The notes under the pieces are model-generated. The model had not been told where the DNA came from. It saw nothing but the letters and a program-made list of their open reading frames with translations, and did not search any database. Below are positions 40,101 to 49,004 of a stretch of DNA of 64,000 bases, one piece after another (position 1 is the first letter of the stretch; each line of letters starts with the position of its first letter). Source of the stretch: Saprospiraceae bacterium (GTDB lineage: Bacteria; Bacteroidota; Bacteroidia; Chitinophagales; Saprospiraceae); NCBI GenBank assembly GCA_016715245.1, contig JADKAS010000006.1, positions 1-64,000 of the forward strand, read 5' to 3'. The position numbers and the translations under genes are program-made.

Positions 40101-40438
40101 GAGCTGAGTCTTATGTTGGTTCTACTATCAAAGTTCAGAATATCGGATTGACAGTAGGTTCTGTTGATGCAGCAGCTCAGATTGAGTTGTTCCAAAACGA
40201 ACCAAACCCATTCAAAGCAACAACAAATGTAAACTTCTTCATGCCTGAAGCAGACAATGCAAGATTGACTGTTTACGATGTAACTGGTCGAGTAATCAAC
40301 GTAAGAAACATCAATGCAGTACAAGGTTTGAATACAGAAGCATACACAAGAGAGCAATTGGGTACTTCCGGTATGTTGTATTACAAATTAGAAAGTGGTG
40401 ATTTCACTGCTACTAAGAAAATGATCATCATCGAATAA
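28112..40438 (+). CDS. Giant T9SS-secreted reprolysin-like metalloprotease
   Basis: A 4,108-residue secreted protein. A signal peptide covers about residues 1-37, then a propeptide, then an M12B/reprolysin-like zinc protease domain (about 210-430) with HEIGHQFNANH at 355-365 and a Met-turn IMGYA near 388. Next come Ig/PKD-like and jelly-roll-like beta domains, a glycine-rich domain (about 1347-1613), two copies of a module containing FEG and FYNVDPT-type motifs, three tandem repeats of about 88 residues (about 2313-2577), and a Cys- and Asp-rich tail from about 2680 shared with the downstream protease. The end carries a dockerin-like motif (near 3790), a cohesin-like beta domain (about 3883-4013) and a type A T9SS sorting domain (about 4023-4108, starting IELFQNEPNPF). 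The likely role is surface attachment and protein breakdown, an inference from domains only. The frame is intact over 12.3 kb. Confidence 0.9.
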   Translation: MKDLMIPPTSRYYISFTKCVLMLTLLSFLPISQTEGQNWTPVESSEITIQTGSIDIVPNKFQLYRVNDAEIKAILDDAPTEEEKVDGDMSMGKNVIIKLGLPDGESEEFMIYEYKMMESGLASQFPDFKTYYGNSISNPLHHVRIDYTTHGLRAMILSPDGSIFIDHFQRNDKNHKIVYYKKDFSKPITWFCGVKGNGFSERDKNKIDSRIGDCGIRHQYRLAIAATGEYTTFHGGTVALAMAAIMTTMNRVNGVFEKDCAVRMILVANNSSIVYTNPATDPYTNGDPDMMINQNQANIDAVIGNANYDIGHVFGTNSGGLAGLGVTCAAGAKALGVTGSSAPIGDPFDIDYVAHEIGHQFNANHTQYNDCNRNNPTSVEPGSASTIMGYAGICPPDVQSNSNDYFSTASLYEIRPFVVSNTCDVEVVVTNSAPSVTALSNYSIPTSTPFVLTASASDPNGMLTYCWEQIDIFTGTLRTMPPAATNVDGPMFRSLTPIVSPLRYFPNLPDVLNNVNPTWEELPSVGRPMNFRVTVRDNFATAGCTGEAQNIVTTVAGTGPFLVTSPNTAVTYTGNSSQTITWNVAGTTAAPVSCANVNILLTTDGGTTFTSLASNTANDGSESITIPNITTSTARVWIQCANNIFYDVSNVNFTIQAALPPCADLVFPSCTTAVNIDFAGFGGAGFSPMPNANQLCSNHWAWTGWSNGNLAFGGTQTTANTDYTRGNTPGGVTTGGIYSLNNGALYIQPGGSDWAPGTATLRIQNTSGSNMTDMMVGYDLLVRNDQARSNSFNFSYSLDDITYTPVASLDFTSTAAADAMPTIVTVPRSTTLTGLTLANNAYIYFRWSGADVGGSGSRDEFGLDNLSFTPACNNCPSFTNFTPNNVTVVNSTCSAPTCMLMGGIINAAVNNCPSGSTLQYSTDAGMTWSTTVPVYDQDGPSQTVITRCNCDLNNAISSSPSNPVSTSPGTCPPSCNCTLNGMVSNVACNNSETTNTADDFITFDLIVTGGGGNSSMSITTTPGTPTPNSALAYNVTHSITMQPGSAGGGNIILLATDDNNSDCYTTMITDPGTCSNIDFTVSISDPCVCNNDATPAQNDGTFDEQITVLGPAGETITGTCTGCSPTALTFTETSPGVYESNIFTHIDNLGYNVSITAGNSQLNIGNKCAYPNVAIDPIGPLCNNGNPVALTAVITGDDGSGGYTWSGTGVSGSSFDPFNLAANNYTITLNYDGVDLGNVSPDGGITPAFPGCIQVATGSVTVLDSVAITQPPNQTLCANTSTNPVNFMSAPSNVKYSWTNDNTAIGLAASGMGNIPSFIATNPGSTPITANITVTAMVMDTFNFTGQVQQYIVPPGVTSIEIETWGAQGANGTVGNAPGNGGLGGYSKGTLAVTPGETLYLNVGGQNGFNGGGPAGIHIGTGAQTFPGNGGGGSDIRQGGAALANRVLVAAGGGGGGAANNNSCTSNAQRNGAVGGGLTGADGAGSANECTLPAAGGGMGANQVNGGIGGTFTFNCNNNTLPGFAGLLGQGGAGGNGGNNGCFPNSQGGPGGGGGGGYFGGGGGGAGFGGGGGSGSGGGGGGGSSYIGGVTNGMTTSGIKSGNGRIVINPGLYADCMPSPKTFTITVNPLPDPPVIPNITVCQGGSTLIVAGTITTPTGPPVSVTYNFEGDNPASTTTNNMFATGNNAVIGTGVSTLTFPQGCGSLDAMSANNWSQPTEVAAVANNDYFEFVVNNTSAVNTLVINGFSFSGRISTTGPTNWALYQGTTAIGFFGTTTSASTPTPCGNYTTNTLNLVVAPASNAIIRIYAWGNTPAQSTGTFRIDDVVVSGTSNPPSNNFKFYNVDPTGGMATPIFTGSQYDPMTTPATSPQSIWVTECSAAGCESLPTRVIVTVSANPTITIPTINPLCAPNFFNINNFNFNPNPPGGTFSYHNTLSDAQMDINPITSGLNNINTTRTIYVRYELANNCFTVGTLQFIVHPMPPPPVVPATVSTCAGESPLIKVNIDNYPVEYLWNFEGNITGNGISSQPTIAGNGPVQSAGAGLNSVGFQVAGSGCGDAITSAGYEAGNITLAAAVASQEYFEFCVGSALPGIIYAGVNGITIRHRASGTGPINWAVVASNNLTTPLASGIVGTGCTLHTGAFALNTATCYRVYYWGATSLSGTLRIDEFRVAANYQNNATYRFYTVNPTTNPNATPVFTGVCYQTNLTVQNGPTTYWVTCQNPVTGCVSNPSNVIAQVFPDPVVTVFNSCAGGSTVTFQVSGATSGTWGVSGGGTINPTTGVFTPTTAGCFTATYLAPGNCDDTKSFVVFPSAPAAPMISNTCNTSFVVPVLQPFGGFTAQYSFNGGNTWGTSNTSPTTPGCYQVVTRYILTNTCGTTLAGSVGPAACQQSGIREVVIFPAAPPAPVISNTCNTAITIPVLTAVTGFRPEYSFDGGMTWSTNNVSSTTPGCYATRSRYVLAAACGTPYPVGTTAPPACLQSPVTNAVIYPAAPVITMPPATCMTNFVLPTVTPVPNFTIEYSINGSSFTSTPMSTMAPGCYTIITRYVLTTTCGATLAGSPGPVACAQSNTVIANVLPIPDVLDQPDILVCNLELISPLPFISTVAVPTCLGTSIEYFWTNSNPDIGLPASGMGNIPPFTAQNPGLAIITVTPRITLNGVICEGTSISFNIVVHQPIALACNNGLNISVDRNCGIKAFVDMFLEGTYNDYFYSVRFFAYTGVEIDINDIHLFLGTRLQYEIIDNCNGNRCWGYVTFEDKYPPVIICPDFEVNCIEEPNLYLPINSPDFIGYPEIQDNCSGAEENLNMSYLETGNTCNKVIIRRWQTSDQSGNLSNECLQTIRVRPLSFSEIFIPNPLVFLECKTATDPASIVAATGDVRDGYAFVLIDGEPLPLTGQVCNIVGSYTDLPIEACGPHCHGNIKVIRTWQFIDWCQGIVSQPVTQLIKSADLEAPTFILKDTIVSTSPWYCAADFDLPRPWELHDNCDINPTYYVSGPGIVTITGNQVDGYRAKGAPKGQHIFCYTAEDCCGNISTQCMIVTVVDKTPPVPSTKQNIVLGLVSGGPGQDEGNAKLFTHHVDNYSYDMCSAVRLEIRRPAGAPQCNNDGRIDPVTGKPYNNNVTFNDNKPRLHQDDNIDDTDNGEFVKFCCEDLKTGVDIDGDGEVNIGYHEVILRVWDDGDMNAQWGSAGDNYNESWAYVKVEDKAPPVIQCPPNMTIHCDWAITYSSDLGSGAQSTEGVDFTKTGLPVAYGTCGPRPITFRDNTGQLNQCKLGNVTRDFFVTPAKAGVDPPSCRQVITILPSTSTQPWIVTPPSAAPVAITCADPTATEIKDNGPKWVNGPCDVIGENIKVHKFLFEDGVCIKWRVEYNYINWCYPEGHPDHARGPYFKDFMFFDNNKPVIDNCDPLMFGVDANCEHRLVLTNKATDTGGCNGDNGWLKWQVFIDLWADGSDDWEFSSFLPVGNDEANAANGNLAAIRDDNNNGIPDIYVAPTAENGIITITVPEIIVGKMSNHKVSWKVTDGCHNHTTCHQPVMVVDKKPPTPYCLSLSTALMADPDGTGPLRPMVELWAIDFNVGSFDNCTPQEDLLFTFNNWAPQVTDTIIDGRTVNIDVPHYFDVNGAVWPYPTTNADVLSRYNRGDLQLWLPNLRSSARVWTESVMAGERKIELPVMMSVWDKKFEVDFCMVNLTIICNTCPIEGSSRISGTVTTEEGKGVANVEIRLTTTGNPSNTSEMTDVNGYYSIQNIQASSGLLYPYKNTEHGNGVSTLDLVLIQRHILGIQKFESPYKIMAADVNNDTKINTVDLVELRKVILGASPVFTNKSWRFVDAKVTMDMNSVFPFYETVNVNINTATMDNMNYMAVKIGDVNGSASTDVINAQSETRTASRLDLTAAERSVEAGETFEIAVTAANFNEIFGFQYTMNLHGANFVDVVSGAIEVTESNVGVISSDVITMSYAAREAVSLRADEVLFTIVLKADKAGQFSDMIQLNSNVTRAESYVGSTIKVQNIGLTVGSVDAAAQIELFQNEPNPFKATTNVNFFMPEADNARLTVYDVTGRVINVRNINAVQGLNTEAYTREQLGTSGMLYYKLESGDFTATKKMIIIE
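32150..32950 (+). repeat. Glycine-rich segment with GGC/GGT triplet runs
   Basis: This part of the giant protease gene encodes a Gly-rich domain that begins VPPGVTSIEIETWGAQGANG and ends in blocks of six to seven Gly. The start resembles the Gly_rich family (PF12810) also found in ALK/LTK receptors. GGCGGC runs near 32760-32866 make a GC peak in an otherwise AT-rich gene. Confidence 0.8.
35050..35840 (+). repeat. Three tandem repeats of about 264 bp
   Basis: The repeats encode three diverged copies of about 88 residues. Each has an N-terminal SNTCNT-type (or PATCMT) start, EYS(F/I)(D/N)G, TPGCY or APGCY, and a Cys near the end. They are diverged enough to be old duplications. They lie between the glycine-rich region and the shared tail. 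Confidence 0.75.
36542..39204 (+). repeat. Long direct repeat A, copy 1
   Basis: About 2.66 kb nearly identical in DNA to 46339-49004, inside the two giant protease genes. Differences are scattered substitutions and a few whole-codon indels. Upstream of 36542 the two genes are homologous in protein but clearly diverged in DNA. Confidence 0.9.
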
Positions 40439-40507
40439 AGTTTTGACTGACAACCATAGTAAAAGAAGCCCTGGTGGAAATTCCACCAGGGCTTCTTTTT
40501 TAATATT
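39707..40507 (+). repeat. Long direct repeat B, copy 1
   Basis: About 0.8 kb nearly identical to 49522-50322. It covers the cohesin-like and T9SS domains, the stop codon, the 3' untranslated region and the terminator. It is separated from repeat A by a diverged 0.5 kb encoding the dockerin-like part. Confidence 0.9.
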
Positions 40508-40787
40508 GATTACCAAATATAAACTTTGGACACCACATATCACTACATCAAAATAGATATATTTTAAAATAATTGCAACTCAAGTAATTTAAATAACATT
40601 GATTTACATATTTAATATAAATATATATAATTATAGTTTATTTTATTTGGTAGACTTAAACTATTTGTGCACCTTTACACGATTTTTACAATACCGTCGT
40701 TTCGGTAATGGTCAATATATTAAGTAAGTCTACAACTTTTGATGTTCTATATATAAATAGGCTTTTTTAATATTTTACCAAAAGACC
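40439..40787. other. Intergenic region between the giant proteases
   Basis: A 349-base gap. The first 70 bases hold the conserved 3' untranslated region and terminator. The rest is very AT-rich. It must contain the promoter for the M36 gene, but I see no convincing TAnnTTTG element. Confidence 0.5.
40464..40501 (+). terminator. Rho-independent terminator
   Basis: A long perfect stem GAAGCCCTGGTGG / CCACCAGGGCTTC with loop AAATT is followed by a T run. It ends the first giant protease transcript. Confidence 0.95.
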
Positions 40788-43700
40788 ATGAGCGTAAAAC
40801 CTAATTCCCCAAAATTTAGCTTTTTAGTAATAAGCTTTTTTCTTTTTTGTTGCAGTAGTTTATTTGCACAGTTCACTTCGAAATCAGAATTGGCAAGACA
40901 AATTTTAATATCCAGGGCAGATGAGTTTAATCTGGATATAACCTCCCTTAATCAAATGCGTCTTTCCTCAGAAACGTACAGTAGATTAAGTAAATTGAAT
41001 CATGTTTATTTTGAACAGCATATTGAAGAAATTCCGGTTTATAATGCCATTCTCAATGCGCATATCACTTCAAATGATGAGTTGCTCACAATAGGCAACA
41101 GGTTTTATTCCAATGCTTTAACAAATAAATCCCTGGGGTTGCCTCTCATTCCTCAACTTGAAGCTATATCAAGAGTTTGTAATCATTTGGGATATTCATT
41201 TAATGGCAACCTTACCATAGTACAAAACATCGGAGGTCCAACTAAAAAGATTGTGTTTGACAAAGGAAATATATCTCTTGAAAACATTCCTGTCAATCTG
41301 GTCTGGCAACCAATTTCTGAAAATTATCTGGTTTTAGCATGGAATGTCTCTATTTATGAAGCAAGTGCTCAAAACTGGTGGAATGTCAGAATTGATGCCG
41401 TTACAGGTGAAATACTTGACCAAAATAATTGGGTGGTTCAATGTAATTTTGACATGGATTGTGGTACAGATCACAAATCTCTTGAAAACAAGAATACTAA
41501 GCATCATTTCATTCCAAAATCTGTTCAAAACCACAATACCCAGGATATTATTGTGATCCAGGGTACAGTTGTAGTGAGCCCCATGGATGGCAGTTCCTAT
41601 CGGGTTTATCCGGAACCTATAGAAAGCCCCAACCATACCTTACCACTTCCCCCGGTAGATGGAAGAACTACAGTTAATGAACCGGCTGATGCTACAGCTT
41701 CGCCATTCGGCTGGCATGATACCAACGGAGCTATAGGTGCAGAATTTACTACTACCCAGGGAAATAATGTACACGCGTATACTGACACCAATTTTGACAA
41801 TATGCCAGATCCGGGATCCAGCCCCGATGGTGGAAGTGGACTTGACTTTCTTTTTCCTTTAGACCTTACCATGGCCCCAAGTACTTATAGACCTGCTGCA
41901 GTTACCAATTTATTTTACTGGAATAATTTTATCCATGATTTTGCCTACGCTTTTGGATTTGATGAGGTCAGTGGTAATTTTCAGCAAAACAATTATGGAA
42001 ACGGTGGATTAGGCGCAGATTATGTGCTGGCTGAAGCTCAGGATGGTTCCGGAACCAATAATGCAAATTTTGCTACTCCGCCGGATGGAAACAGGCCTCG
42101 TATGCAAATGTTCATTGGAACAAATCCGACACCGGATGTTGATGGTGATTTTGACAATGGCGTAATAGCCCATGAATACGCCCACGGTATTTCCAACAGA
42201 TTTACTGGTGGTCCAGCCAATACTAGTTGCCTTGGAAATCAGGAACAAATGGGAGAAGGATGGAGTGACTTTTATGCATTAATTACGACAATAGAACCCG
42301 GAGACTTAGGTACTGATTCAAGAGGTATAGGAACGTATTTATTTGGTCAGCCGCCAAATGGTCCTGGTATCAGACCAACCCCTATTCTACCAATATGGCT
42401 ATTAACACAGCAACTTATGACAATATAAAAACACTATCTATACCACATGGTGTAGGTTACGTCTGGTGCGGTATGATTTGGGATTTATTATGGAAAATGG
42501 TTGATGTTCATGGAAATCCGGCTGGTATTAACATTGCTATAAACCTTGTAAATGAAGGGATGAGATTACAACCGTGCAGTCCTGGCTTTGTTGACGGAAG
42601 AAACGCCATTTTAGCTGCTGACGTTGCTATGTACGGAGGTGCTAACCGTTGTTACATTTGGGAGGTTTTTGCAAGAAGAGGGCTTGGTTTCAGTGCCAAT
42701 CAGGGACTTTCAACAAGCAGAAGTGATGGAACCCAAGCTTTTGACCTACCACCATTTTGTATTTTTGATGTAACCCCTGAAGTTGTTTCCATTTGCAAAC
42801 CAAATAGTGCTCAATATACTGTATCTAATGGAACAGCTGAAACATTAACTTTATCTGCAACAGGAAACCCACCAGGCACAGTTGTATCGTTTCTTACTAA
42901 CCCTGTCCCAACTAACGGGACCAGTATAATGACAATTGGAAATACAGCAGCCGCAGCCAATGGAACCTATATAATAACTGTGACAGGAACTGGTATTTCA
43001 AATACTGTTACTGCAATGGTAACCTTAATTATCCAAAGTAATGTTCCTGGTGCACCAACATTGGTCACACCTCTTAATATGGCTATGAATCAAATCAATC
43101 CTTTGTTGACATGGAGCCCTCAACCAGAATCAGAAACTTATAGCATTGAGGTAGCTACCGATCTGGGATTTTCCAATATTATTGCAAGTGCAACGGGTTT
43201 AACGGTAAATATATTCCAGACAAATAATTTAATGTCAAATACTACATATTACTGGCGTGTGCGGGGTGTAAATGGATGCGGAACCGGTTCATATTCACCT
43301 ATATTTTCATTTACAACAGCAAACATTGCCTGTATTACAATTGCCAGCACTGATGTACCTAAAACAATTGCGCCCGATCCCCCAAGTACAACATTATCAA
43401 TATTGACATTCCCTAATGTTTGTGGAATTATTACAGATGTAAATTTACGAAATCTTAATATTACGCATTCATTTGTTGGTGATCTGAATATCGAATTAAT
43501 CAGTCCTATGGGCACTGTTGTCCGGGTTTTCCAACAAGCTTGTGGTGGTTCAGATAATATCTTAATTAATTATGACGACGAAGCAGCTTCGCCAACGATT
43601 CCTTGTCCACCAACAAACAATGGATTTTACATTCCATTTGCTGCTTTATCAGCTTTCGACGGGCAATCGCCTTCGGGAGTCTGGACTTTGCGTATTCTTG

Positions 43701-44230
43701 ATGAAGCTCCTTTAGATGGTGGAACTTTAAATGCCTGGAGCCTGGAACTGTGTTATGCAAATACATTTACTCCAGCTCCTATTGTTGTTACAGATAATTC
43801 CGGTAATACAGCAAATGATGGTATTTTGTGTCAGGGAGGAACAGCCACACTTACTGCTTCCGGAGGCACTTCATACCTATGGAGCACAAATGAAACTACA
43901 CCAGCGATTTCTGTCAACACCTCAGGCATGTATTCAGTTACAATAACAAGCGGAAGCTGTTCAGGTAGTGTATCAACCACCATAGTTGTCAATCCGAATC
44001 CAACGATTTCGGGACCGACATCAGTCGCTGTGGGGGCAAGTATAAATATTATGGGATCGGGTACCCCAGCCATGACAAATCCTTATATCTCATCCAACAC
44101 TTTAATTGCTACAGTAAATAATGTGGGTTTAGTAACAGGCATAGCCCCAGGAATGACAGTAATTACATATACAGATATTAATGGTTGTACTTCAACAAGA
44201 ACAATAACAGTTTCTGCAATTACAACCTCA

Positions 44231-45645
44231 CTTCCACCAAACGGAACTGCAAATGTTGCATGTCCGGCATTGGCAATAGCTCCAACTCCACCAATAAATA
44301 TTACGCCAATAAATCAAACTTGTCCTTTGGTACAACCTGTAGGCCCTACCATCACAAACAACCCTAATCCAATTAGTTGTGAAGGCACAAGGGAGTATGC
44401 TTATACTTACACCGATTGTGCAAATAATTTTATAGGAACATGGACGTTTACTTACACAATTGAGCGCCAACCATTTACTTTACCAGCCAATGGCGCTGCA
44501 ACTGTGGCTTGTCCTGCCCTGGCAGTTGCTCCTACTCTACCGACTGTTACAAGTAATTGTGGTGAAGTGTTAACTCCGGCTGCTCCTGTAGTTACGAATG
44601 TCCCAAATCCTTTGACTTGTGAAGGAACCAGAACCTATGCTTATACTTACACAGACTGTGAAGGCAATACGGCTGTATGGAGTTTCGTTTATACTGTCGA
44701 AAGATCACCTTTCACAGTACCTGCAAATGGTAATGCAACAGTGGCATGTCCGGCTTTAGCAGTGACTCCTACTCCACCGGCAGTTTCAAGCAATTGTGGT
44801 GAGGTTATCACACCTACCGGCCCGGTAATTACCAATACTCCTAACCCTTTGACTTGTGAAGGAACCAGAACCTATGCTTATACTTACACAGACTGTGAAG
44901 GCAACTTTTCTGTCTGGAGTTTTGTATATACCATAGAACGAAATCCATTTACAGTACCTGCAAACGGAACTGCAACTGTTGCCTGTCCTGCTTTGGCAGT
45001 TGCTCCAACCCCACCAGTAGTTTTGAGTAATTGTGGAGAGACTTTGACGCCAACAAGTCCGGTAATTACGAATGTTCCAAACCCAATCACTTGTGAAGGA
45101 ACCAGAACCTATGCTTATACTTACACAGACTGTGAAGGCAAACTGCTGTACTGGAAGTTTCGTTTATACTGTCGAAAGATTACCTTTCACTGTACCTGTA
45201 AAATGGTAATGCATCAGTGGCATGTCCGGCTTTAGCAGTGACTCCTACTCCACCGGCAGTTACAAGCAATTGTGGTGAGGTTTTAATACCAACAGGCCCG
45301 GTAATTACCAATACTCCCAACCCTCTGACTTGTGAAGGCACAATCACCTATTCATATACATTTACGGATTGTGAAGGTAATACTGCTGCCTGGAATTTTA
45401 TTTATACGGTGGAAAGATTACCTTTTACTGTTCCCGCAAATGGAGCATCAATTATTTGCGGACTCGCGCAGGCAACTCAACCGGTTCCTCCTGTAATTAC
45501 CAGTAATTGTGGTGAGATTCTAACTCCATCTGGACCAGTTAGAACTGATGTAATAAACAATGGTGGAGGAACCCGTACGTATACCTGGAACTACACTGAC
45601 TGCGAAGGCAACACAGCTGGATGGAATTATGTATATACTATAAAC
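44231..45645 (+). repeat. Six tandem repeats of about 237 bp
   Basis: Each unit encodes about 79 residues with ANG, ACPALAV, SNCGE, CEGTRTYAYTYTDCEGN and FVYT-ER motifs. Units two to five are most alike and units one and six are more diverged. The end of unit four and start of unit five hold several indels compared with the other copies. Confidence 0.9.
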
Positions 45646-46338
45646 CCGATTCCTGTTATTACCCTTCAGCCTGAAGACCAATCAATATGTATTGGTAGCG
45701 ACGCCACATTTGTGGTATCTGCAACCGCTCCAGCACCGGCTACGCTTGGTTACCAATGGCAAAGATTTTCAGGTGGAGTTTGGAATGACATCCCTGGTGA
45801 AACAAATGCAACCCTGATTATCACAAATGTTGCAGCTGTGGATAATGAATCTTTATTCAGATGCATAGTGAGTAGTATAAACCTTAATGGTGTCAACTGC
45901 CCGGTAATATCTGATGAAGCGGTACTTTTTGTTCATATCCCGGTTGCACTCGCCTGTAATGACCATGTACGCATCAGTGTAGATCAGGAATGTTCAATAA
46001 AATCTTATGTTGATATGTTTTTAGAAGGAACATATAATTTTAACTTTTACAGCGTTACCTTTAAAACAGATGGTGGTGTCGAAATCGACATAAACGACAT
46101 TCATTTATTTTTGAATCAAAGATTGAGACACGAAATTATTGATATATGCAATGGTAATAGATGCTGGGGTTATGTAACTTTCGAGGACAAATACCCGCCT
46201 GTTTTAAGTTGTCCTGATGTTACCATTTCATGTTTGGAGCAGGATCGATTATTCCTTCCTATTGACAACCCTGATTTTATTGGCTTACCTGAATTGTCAG
46301 AAAATTGTGGAGATGCTTTGGAAAATCTCCATTACAAC

Positions 46339-49004
46339 TATCTGGAAACAGGAAATACTTGTAATAAGGTAATTATCAGAAGGTGGCAGACGTCTGACCA
46401 AAGTGGCAACCTCTCCAATGAGTGTGTTCAAACTGTCACCGTTAATCCTCTTTCTTTCTCTGATGTATTCGTTCCAAATCCATTGGTTTTTCTTGAGTGT
46501 AAAACAGCTACAGACCCTGCATCTATCGTTGCTGCAACGGGTGATGTAAGAGACGGATATGCATTTGTATTGATTGACGGAGAGCCTCTTCCTTTGACAG
46601 GTCAGGTTTGTAATATCGTTGGATCTTATACTGACTTACCAATTGAAGCATGTGGACCTCACTGTCATGGTAATATCAAAGTAATCAGAACATGGCAATT
46701 TATTGACTGGTGTCTGGGAATCGTTTCCGCTCCGGTTACTCAGTTGATCAAGTCTGCTGACCTTGAGGCTCCAACTTTCTTCCTGAAAGACACTATCGTA
46801 AGTACATCACCTTGGTATTGTGCTGCTGATTTTGATCTTCCAAGACCTTGGGAACTTCATGACAATTGCGATATCAACCCTACATATTATGTAAGTGGTC
46901 CTGGTATTGTTACGATCACAGGAAATCAAGTTGACGGATACAGAGCAAAAGGTGCTCCTAAAGGACCACACATTTTCTGTTACACAGCTAAAGATTGTTG
47001 CGGTAATTATAATACACAGTGTATGAGAGTAACCGTAGTTGACAGAACTCCTCCTGTACCTTCTACCAAACAAAATATTGTTCTTGGTTTAGTACCAGGT
47101 GGACCTGGTCAGAATGAAGGCAATGCTAAATTGTTTACTTACCACGTGGACAACTATTCTTATGATATGTGTTCAGCGGTAAGACTTGAAATCAGAAGAC
47201 CTGCAGGTGCACCTAAGTGTAACAACGAAGGAAGAGTAATCAACCCTGCAACAGGCGAGAGGTACAACAACAACGTAACTTTCAACGACAACAAACCTAG
47301 ATTACATGGTGATGACAACATTGATGATACAGATAATGGAGAGTTTGTTAAATTCTGTTGTGAGGATTTAACCACAGGTGTTGACATCGACGGTGACGGC
47401 GAAGTTAATATCGGATACCATGAAGTTATTTTGAGAGTATGGGATGATGGAGATATGAATGCTCAATGGGGAAGTGCAGGTGACAACTACAACGAAAGCT
47501 GGGCTTACGTTAAAGTTGAAGACAAAGCTCCACCGGTAATTCAGTGTCCACCAAACATGACTATTCACTGTGACTGGGCTATTACGTACAGTTCTGACTT
47601 AGGTACTGGTGCTCAATCTACAGTAGGCGTTGACTTTACAAAAACAGGTCTACCTACAGGATACGGAACTTGTGGTCCACTTCCGATCAGATTCAGAGAC
47701 AATACCGGTCAGTTGAACCAGTGTAAAATAGGAAACGTAACAAGAGATTTCTTTGTAGGATCAGCTGATGTTAATGTGGCTCCTTCTTGCAGACAAGTCA
47801 TCACTATCAGACCAAGTACTTCTCAGCAACCATGGATAGTCACTCCACCGAGTGCAGCTCCTGTGGGTATTACATGCGCTGACCCTTCTGCTCAACAGAT
47901 CAAAGACAACGGACCTAAGTGGGTCAACGGACCTTGTGATGTCATCGGAGAAAACATCAAAGTTCACAAATTTTTATTTGAAGAAGGTGTTTGTGTAAAA
48001 TGGAGAGTTGAGTATAACTATATTAATTGGTGTTATCCTGAAGGTCATCCTGACCATGCTAGAGGACCATATTTCAAAGACTTTACGTTCTTCGACAATA
48101 ATAAACCTGTAATCGATAATTGTGATCCTTTAATGTTTGGTGTAGATGCCAACTGCGAACACAGATTGGTATTGACTAACAAAGCCACAGACACAGGTGG
48201 ATGTAATGGTGATAACGGATGGTTGAAATGGCAGGTATTCATCGACCTATGGGCTGATGGATCAGATGATTGGGAATTCTCAAGTTTCTTACCTGTAAAC
48301 AATGACGTATCGAATGCAGACAACGGAAACCTTGCTGCTATCAGAGATGATAACAATAACGGAATTCCTGATATCTATGTAGCTCCAACGTCCGAAAATG
48401 GCATTATTACGATTACCGTTCCTGAAATCATTGTTGGTAAAATGAGTAACCACAAAGTAAGCTGGAAAGTAACAGACGGATGTCACAACCACACTACTTG
48501 TCACCAACCAGTAATGGTAGTGGACAAAAAACCACCTACCCCTTACTGCTTGAGCTTAAGCACAGCATTGATGGCTGATCCTGACGGAAACGGACCATTG
48601 AGACCAATGGTAGAATTGTGGGCTATTGACTTCAACGTAGGATCATTTGACAACTGTACACCACAGGAAGACTTGTTGTTTACATTCAACAACTGGGCAC
48701 CTCAGGTTACAGATACTATTATCGATGGAAGATTAGTAAATATTGACGTTCCTCACTATTTTGATGCAAATGGTGCAGTATGGCCATATCCTACTACTAA
48801 TGCATCTGTATTGACAAGTTACAATAGAGGTGATTTACAATTGTGGTTACCTAATCTTAGAAGTTCTGCAAGAGTTTGGACTGACGTTGTATTTACCGGT
48901 GGCACCAACAAAGCTGATGTTCCTGTAATGATGAGCGTATGGGATAAAAAATTCAGAGTTGATTTCTGCATGGTTAATTTGACAATCATTTGTAATACAT
49001 GTCC
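46339..49004 (+). repeat. Long direct repeat A, copy 2
   Basis: Partner of 36542-39204, about 9.8 kb away in the same orientation. It covers the same part of the shared protease tail. Confidence 0.9.

Noticed and set aside
44231..45645. CRISPR-like array
   Set aside because: The repeats are about 237 bp, coding and contiguous without spacers. They encode protein modules.
36542..49004. Transposon or insertion sequence flanks
   Set aside because: The long repeats lie inside coding sequence, lack terminal inverted repeats or transposase genes, and their edges follow the gene structure. Gene conversion fits better.
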